DNA of 64,000 bases, taken from Umezawaea sp049997955 (lineage in GTDB: Bacteria; Actinomycetota; Actinomycetes; Mycobacteriales; Pseudonocardiaceae). The notes below the pieces were generated by a model. That model ran no database searches, was not told where the DNA came from, and saw only the letters and a program-made list of their open reading frames with translations. Positions 59,867 through 64,000 of the stretch are shown piece by piece. Positions within the stretch are counted from its first letter, which is position 1, and the number at the start of each line of letters is the position of its first letter. The position numbers were made by a program, and so were the translations under genes. The stretch covers positions 248,001 through 312,000 of the forward strand of contig JAEBDY010000008.1 of NCBI GenBank assembly GCA_049997955.1, given 5' to 3'.

Positions 59867-61164
59867 GGTCCAGCCTCGCGTTCCGGATCACCGCGCTGTG
59901 CCTGGCGGTCGCCGGGATAGCGGTGATCGTCGCCGGGCTGGTGTCCGTGCGGCTGGTGGTGAACACCGCGCGCGAGGTGAGCCGCACGGCGTTGGCGAAC
60001 CAGGCCGACACCGTGGCCGACCAGATCGGGGAGACACCGCGCGGACGGGTCGTCGCGGTGCTTCAGGGGCAGAAGATCTCCGTGGTCCGCATCGGCGCGA
60101 ACGGCGGCCTGCGCGGGGACGCGTCCGCCGTGCAGGCCGTTCGGGACACCGGCGGGAAGAGCGGCGTCACCGGTGAGTGGATCGTCGAGGCGCGCGACCG
60201 GTTCGCCCTCGTGCAGGAGGCCGACTACGGCACCGCCACCACCCGGAAGCTGGTGCGGAACATCGCGCTGGCACTGGGTTTCGGGCTGGTGATCGCCGCG
60301 TTCGCCGGTCTGGTGCTGGGGAACCTGCTGTCGCGACCGTTGCGGCGCACGGCCGGGGTGGCGTTGGCGATGAGCTCCGGACGCCGTGACCTGCGCGCCC
60401 CCGAGCACGGGCCGACCGAGGTCGCCGAGGTCGCCGAGGCGGTGAACGGGCTGGCGGACGCGTTGCGGCGCAGCGAATCCAGGCAGCGGGAGTTCCTGCT
60501 GTCGGTGTCGCACGAGCTGCGGACGCCGCTGACCGCGGTGATCGGGTTCTCCGAGTCGCTGGCGGACGGGGTCGTCACCGGATCCGACGTGGTGGCCGTG
60601 GGACGCACGATCCAGGAGGAGTCGCGGCGGCTCGACCGGCTGGTGTCGGACCTGCTCGACCTGGCCAGGCTGGGAGCGGACGACTTCCGGCTGGACGTCG
60701 CTCCTGTCGATCTGCTGCCGGTGGTGCGGGCCGCTGCCGATGTGTGGAACGCGCGGTGCGCGGCCAAGGGCGTGGTCTTCAGCCTCGAGGTGCCGGAGGC
60801 ACCCGTGGTGGTGCGGACGGACGCCCGGCGGATCCGTCAGGTGCTGGACGGGTTGCTGGAGAACGCGGTCCGGGTGACGCCGGCCGGTCGGGTGGTGGTG
60901 CTGTCGCTCGGATCCGCCCTGCACGACGGCGGCTCCGTCCTGCAGGTGCGCGACGGCGGGCCCGGACTGTCCGATGAGGACTACCCGATCGCGTTCGACC
61001 GCGGGGCGCTGCACGCGAAGTACTCGACCACGCGGCCGGTGGGCACCGGGGTGGGGTTGGCGCTGGTGCACGGACTGGTCACGCGCCTGGGTGGCACCAT
61101 TGGGGCTGGGCCCGCCGCCGAGGGCGGGGCCTGCTTCACGATGACGTTGCCGAGCGGGGTGTGA
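59863..61164 (+). CDS. Sensor histidine kinase
   Basis: 433 residues. Two helices (ITALCLAVAGIAVIVAGLVS; IALALGFGLVIAAFAGLVLG) flank an extracytoplasmic loop of about 100 residues. HAMP, HisKA (EFLLSVSHELRTPLTAVIGF) and HATPase (LLENAVRVTPAG, GTGVGLALVHGLV) follow. Partner of the overlapping OmpR-type regulator. The two upstream exported proteins may modulate it. The signal is unknown. Confidence 0.94.
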   Translation: MRSSLAFRITALCLAVAGIAVIVAGLVSVRLVVNTAREVSRTALANQADTVADQIGETPRGRVVAVLQGQKISVVRIGANGGLRGDASAVQAVRDTGGKSGVTGEWIVEARDRFALVQEADYGTATTRKLVRNIALALGFGLVIAAFAGLVLGNLLSRPLRRTAGVALAMSSGRRDLRAPEHGPTEVAEVAEAVNGLADALRRSESRQREFLLSVSHELRTPLTAVIGFSESLADGVVTGSDVVAVGRTIQEESRRLDRLVSDLLDLARLGADDFRLDVAPVDLLPVVRAAADVWNARCAAKGVVFSLEVPEAPVVVRTDARRIRQVLDGLLENAVRVTPAGRVVVLSLGSALHDGGSVLQVRDGGPGLSDEDYPIAFDRGALHAKYSTTRPVGTGVGLALVHGLVTRLGGTIGAGPAAEGGACFTMTLPSGV

Positions 61165-61165
61165 G

Positions 61166-61771
61166 TTGGAAGCGCTGTGGGACGACGCTGTTCGCGTGCT
61201 GGGCGGGGTGCCCAGACCTACGGACCTGTGCGAGCGGTACACGGAGCCGCACCGGGGTTACCACAACGCCGACCACGTGCGGCAGGTCGCGCGGGACGCG
61301 GTGTCGCTGTGCTCCGGCTTCGAGGCTCGGGACGTCGCCGTGGTGACGCTGGCGGCGCTGGCGCACGACGTCGTGTACGACGGGAAGCCCGGCGATGACG
61401 AGCGGCGATCCGCCGAATGGGCCAGGGACGAGTTGGCGGCGGCGGGGATCTCCCCGCTCTTCACGGCTCGGGTCGAAGGGCTGGTGCTGGCCACGTTGAC
61501 GCACGAGGCGCCTGCCGGGGACGAGTTGGCCGCTGTGCTGCTGGACGCGGACCTGGCCGTGCTGGGGTCGGATCCGGTGGGGTACGAGCGGTACCGGGCG
61601 GCTGTGCGGAAGGAGTACTCGCACGTGCCGGACGAGGCTTGGAAGGTTGGGCGGGCGGCCGTGCTGCGGTCGCTGGTGAAGCGGGACCCGTTGTACTTCA
61701 CGGAAGTGGGGAGGGAGCGGTGGGGGGATGCCGCTCGGCGGAACATGGTGGCGGAGTTGGGGTCGTTGTGA
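61166..61771 (+). CDS. HD-domain metal-dependent phosphohydrolase-like protein
   Basis: 201 residues. HD motifs: YTEPHRGYHNADHVRQVARD, LAALAHDVVYDGKPGDDERR (HD) and VLLDADLAVLGSD. The family is found in many bacteria and hydrolyses phosphoesters, but substrates are unknown. TTG 61166 starts 1 bp after the kinase stop, so it belongs to the two-component operon or is read through from it. Followed by about 70 bp of G-rich DNA and element B4. Confidence 0.88.
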   Translation: MEALWDDAVRVLGGVPRPTDLCERYTEPHRGYHNADHVRQVARDAVSLCSGFEARDVAVVTLAALAHDVVYDGKPGDDERRSAEWARDELAAAGISPLFTARVEGLVLATLTHEAPAGDELAAVLLDADLAVLGSDPVGYERYRAAVRKEYSHVPDEAWKVGRAAVLRSLVKRDPLYFTEVGRERWGDAARRNMVAELGSL

Positions 61772-61843
61772 GGTGGTTGTTGGGTTGGGGTCGTGGCTCG
61801 GGATTGAGGGGGACGGGGGGGTGGCTTCGGCTTGCGTCGTGCT

Positions 61844-61961
61844 GTGGCCGATTTGACTTGGGGCCCCTTGATTTGACCCTTGATCGGGCTAAAAGGGCAG
61901 TCCCGAAAGCCTGCCCGATCACCAATTTTAAGGGTCAAATCCCCCAAGTAAAATCGGCCAC
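61844..61961. repeat. Family B MITE-like element, copy B4 (reverse orientation)
   Basis: 118 bp, reverse complement of B1/B3 with a few changes; the conserved edge GTCGTGCTGTGGCCG lies on its left here. Sits between the HD gene and mtnD (convergent). Confidence 0.9.
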
Positions 61962-61987
61962 GTTGGTGCCCTGCCTCGCGTAGGTGG

Positions 61988-62095
61988 TGGGTTGGCCGGC
62001 TGGCTGCCGTGCTGGGCGGGCCGTGCCGTGCTGGGCGGGCCGTGTTGTGCCGGGTGGGCCGTGCTGCGCCGGGTGGGCCGGGTGGGCCGGGTGGG
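61988..62095. repeat. Degenerate G-rich tandem repeat next to element B4
   Basis: Irregular copies of GGCCGTGCTGGGCGG and GGGTGGGCC fill the space between B4 and the mtnD stop. Strongly strand-biased (G on the plus strand). The 61772-62096 gap holds nothing else that can be supported. Confidence 0.7.
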
Positions 62096-62096
62096 G

Positions 62097-62678
62097 TTAT
62101 TTGTTGTGGCCCTTCATCAGGGTGTCGAATGTTGGGAAGTCCAGTGCGATTTGGCTGCCCGTGAAGTTTCCCACCCAGCCGTTGTCGTCGTGGAAGAAGC
62201 GGATCGAGATGTAGTCCGGTGTGGTTCCCATGTCGAACCAGTGGGTGGTGTTCTTCGGGACGCTGAGCAGGTCGCCTGCTTCGCACAGGATTCCGTAGAC
62301 CTTGTTGTCCACGTGGAGGTAGAACACTCCTGCGCCGCGGGCGAAGAAGCGGTCCTCGTCGTCGTCGTGGGTGTGTTCCGCCAGGAACTTCTTGCGTGCC
62401 GCCGCCGCGTTCGCCACCCATTCCGGGTCGGTGGACGGGGTCATGTGCATGGCGTCCACGAGGATGTAGCCCTCGGTTTCCACGACCCTGTCCACGTGTG
62501 TGCGGTAGGCGTCGAGCACTTCCTCCGACGTTGGGGTGGCGGGAAGTCCTTCCGCCACCGGCCAGTTCTCGTAGCGGACGCCCAGGTGCTTCAGCTCCAC
62601 GGCGATCTCGCTGGGGACGCTGGTCCTCACCAGCACCTCGGCCGGGTCCGAATCGGGCCAGACTGTCAGCAGGGTCAT
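62097..62678 (-). CDS. mtnD: Acireductone dioxygenase
   Basis: 193 residues, cupin. Oxidises acireductone to the keto acid precursor of methionine. Metal ligands in AEHTHDDDEDRFFARGAG (His, His, Glu) and NTTHWFDMG (His). ATG 62678 overlaps the mtnB stop by 4 bp. Last gene of mtnC-mtnB-mtnD in transcription order. Confidence 0.95.
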   Translation of the reverse strand: MTLLTVWPDSDPAEVLVRTSVPSEIAVELKHLGVRYENWPVAEGLPATPTSEEVLDAYRTHVDRVVETEGYILVDAMHMTPSTDPEWVANAAAARKKFLAEHTHDDDEDRFFARGAGVFYLHVDNKVYGILCEAGDLLSVPKNTTHWFDMGTTPDYISIRFFHDDNGWVGNFTGSQIALDFPTFDTLMKGHNK

Positions 62679-63277
62679 GGGGTTGCCCTCCTCGTTTCGA
62701 CGGTGAAGCGGAGCAGCCAGTCGAGGCACTCCGCCCGGTGCCTGGCCTGGTGCAGGTCGTCTCCCCACACGTACACCCCGTGCCTGGCCACGATCAAGGC
62801 CGGGGTGTCCTCGCGGTAGCCGGATTCGAACGCGTCGCCCAGCACGCGCATGTCCTGGGAGTTCGGCACGACCGGGATGAGGACGTCGTCGTCGTGCGCG
62901 GCCCGGCCGAAGCCCTTCAGCATCTCCAGGTCGCGCAGCGGAACGCCGCCGGGCCAGTGCTCGCCCGCGACGACCGGGGCCATGGCGTGCACGTGGACCA
63001 CCGCGCCCGCGCCGGAGACCGCGGCGATGCGGCCGTGCAGTCCCGCCTCCGCCGACGGGACCTTCACCGGGTCGGTGGTCACGCCGTGCGCGTCCACCAC
63101 CACCACGTCGTCCTCGGTCAGTTCGCCCTTGTCCTTGCCGCTGACCGTGACGGCCAGGCGCAGGGGGTCGCGGTCCAGCACCACCGACAGGTTGCCCGAG
63201 GTGCCGCGCATCCAGCCCATGGCGGTGAACCGGGCGCATTCGGCGGCCAGGGCACGTCCTGCCTCAAGCAGGTTCAC
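62675..63277 (-). CDS. mtnB: Methylthioribulose-1-phosphate dehydratase
   Basis: 200 residues, class II aldolase fold. Removes water from methylthioribulose phosphate. Motifs: GWMRGTSGNLSVVLDRDP, TVSGKDKGEL, VVHVHAMAPVVAG (zinc His pair) and IVARHGVYVWGDDL. GTG 63277 overlaps the mtnC stop by 4 bp. Middle gene of the salvage operon. Confidence 0.95.
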   Translation of the reverse strand: MNLLEAGRALAAECARFTAMGWMRGTSGNLSVVLDRDPLRLAVTVSGKDKGELTEDDVVVVDAHGVTTDPVKVPSAEAGLHGRIAAVSGAGAVVHVHAMAPVVAGEHWPGGVPLRDLEMLKGFGRAAHDDDVLIPVVPNSQDMRVLGDAFESGYREDTPALIVARHGVYVWGDDLHQARHRAECLDWLLRFTVETRRATP

Positions 63278-63960
63278 GGGAGGGTGCGGACGGAGTGGTG
63301 CGGGGTGAAGTCCGCTTCCCCGTACGGTTCGCCGACCCTGGCCACCCCCACGGTTCCCCACCCGGCCGCCTTGGCCGCGTGCAGTTCGGCCGGGACGTCC
63401 GAGTAGAAGACGATCTCCTCCGGCGGCGCTCCCAGCACCGCGGCGATCGCCTTGTAGGACTGCTCCTCCCGCTTCGGCCCGGCGTTCACGGTGTCGAAGT
63501 GGTGCTCCAGCAACGGGGTGAGGTCGCCGTCGGTGGTGTGGGCGAAGAACGCGATCTGCCCCGCGACCGAACCGGACGAGAACACGGCCAGGCGGGAGCC
63601 GTTGGCGTGCCACGACTTCAGCGCGGGGACCACGTCGGGGAAGAACTCCGCCACGAGGTCGCCCACGGCGTACCCGCGCTGCCAGATGAGGCCCTGCAAC
63701 GCCTTCAGCGGCGCGATCTTCTGGTCGCGGGCCATCCAGTCGTGGAGCACCGCGACGACGTCCGCCGTGGGGGCGTCCGGGGGCAGGTCGGCGAGGGCGC
63801 GGATCTCGGCCACCGCGGCGACGACGGCGGGGTCGTCGGGGTGCTCGTCGATCCACGGTCCGAGACGGGGGCGGGCGTAGTCGTAGAGGACCACGAGGAC
63901 CTGGTCGGTCGAGCTGAGGGTGCCCTCGATGTCCAGGACTACCCACGTCGGGGTGCTCAC
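63274..63960 (-). CDS. mtnC: Enolase-phosphatase (methionine salvage)
   Basis: 228 residues, HAD phosphatase. Enolises and dephosphorylates diketo-methylthiopentyl phosphate to acireductone. Nucleophile region VVLDIEGTLSSTDQV (Asp9, Glu11 as in MtnC), LAVFSSGSVAGQIAFFAHT, and EEIVFYSDVPAELHAAKAAG. GTG 63960 overlaps the stop of the preceding gene by 4 bp. Confidence 0.95.
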   Translation of the reverse strand: MSTPTWVVLDIEGTLSSTDQVLVVLYDYARPRLGPWIDEHPDDPAVVAAVAEIRALADLPPDAPTADVVAVLHDWMARDQKIAPLKALQGLIWQRGYAVGDLVAEFFPDVVPALKSWHANGSRLAVFSSGSVAGQIAFFAHTTDGDLTPLLEHHFDTVNAGPKREEQSYKAIAAVLGAPPEEIVFYSDVPAELHAAKAAGWGTVGVARVGEPYGEADFTPHHSVRTLP

Positions 63961-64000
63961 TGCTGTTCTCCTCGGTAGTAGTCGGCCAGGCGGTCCGGGG
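63957..64000 (-). CDS. C-terminus of a further gene of the methionine-salvage operon (partial)
   Basis: Fourteen codons visible, reading PDRLADYYRGEQQ then TGA, coupled by GTGA to mtnC. Context suggests another salvage enzyme, such as the isomerase MtnA, but the visible residues do not prove it. Confidence 0.5.
   Translation of the reverse strand, partial: PDRLADYYRGEQQ

Overview
The window is high-GC actinobacterial chromosome, most likely from the Pseudonocardiaceae (Saccharothrix/Lentzea/Actinosynnema type). The evidence is GC-rich third codon positions, many GTG starts, many leaderless start signatures, a MurT-GatD pair, the mec-cysO-cysM sulfur-carrier cluster, a ctaD-serB neighbourhood and many TetR/MarR regulators. 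No transposase, integrase, CRISPR array or rRNA was seen; there is one tRNA. The family assignment is inference. No database search was possible, so functions rest on recognised motifs and gene order.

Layout. 1-8.2 kb: cell-wall and translation genes (fused glycyl-tRNA synthetase, LytR-CpsA-Psr ligase, XRE regulator, MurT-GatD). 8.2-8.8 kb: two inverted hairpin repeats. 8.8-12.8 kb: flavin monooxygenase, TetR, zinc alcohol dehydrogenase, TetR, with palindromic operators. 12.8-14.7 kb: a compact cNMP-sensor / nucleotide-cyclase / membrane-effector locus resembling Pycsar anti-phage defence. 14.8-26.6 kb: DUF3618 protein, odd tRNA-Leu, broken phosphodiesterase-like gene, DrrAB-type ABC transporter with a MarR gene, aldo/keto reductase, three more regulator units, DedA protein, a two-component system and two oxidoreductases. 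26.9-38.7 kb: housekeeping (bcp, rdgB, rph, murI, rhomboid, cysM-cysO-mec, DUF2017, clpS) in the conserved mycobacterial-like order, interrupted by a sugar-lactonase gene plus repeats; two Rv1339-like metallo-beta-lactamase-fold paralogues are present, one with its metal site destroyed. 38.8-44.7 kb: NAD salvage (pncB-pncA), a secreted protein and a divergent glycan pair (wecB and a glycosyltransferase), each preceded by a tiny leader ORF. 44.7-48.4 kb: NACHT-like relic, tetracycline ribosomal-protection GTPase with a leader peptide and hairpin, bioY, a nucleotidyltransferase relic and repeats. 48.7-57 kb: dinG, phospholipase D, Pth2-like protein, serB, ctaD, hydrolase. 57-61.8 kb: MarR, a phosphotransferase, secreted proteins, a two-component system and an HD protein. 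62-64 kb: methionine-salvage operon (mtnC-mtnB-mtnD), running off the edge.

Two intergenic repeat families stand out. Family A (five copies, 99-102 bp, CCCCG...CGGGG ends) is a hairpin with a constant inner stem and 9-nt loop. Its outer stem differs in sequence between most copies but stays self-complementary within each. Family B (four copies, 118-119 bp) has about 20-bp terminal inverted repeats and a nested central hairpin, like a MITE. B and A sit side by side at 34.2-34.5 kb and 48.0-48.4 kb, and B copies border short tandem repeats.

The best candidates for new biology are the family A hairpins, the CRP/cyclase/membrane-effector locus at 12.9-14.7 kb, and the leader-peptide attenuator in front of the tetracycline-protection gene.
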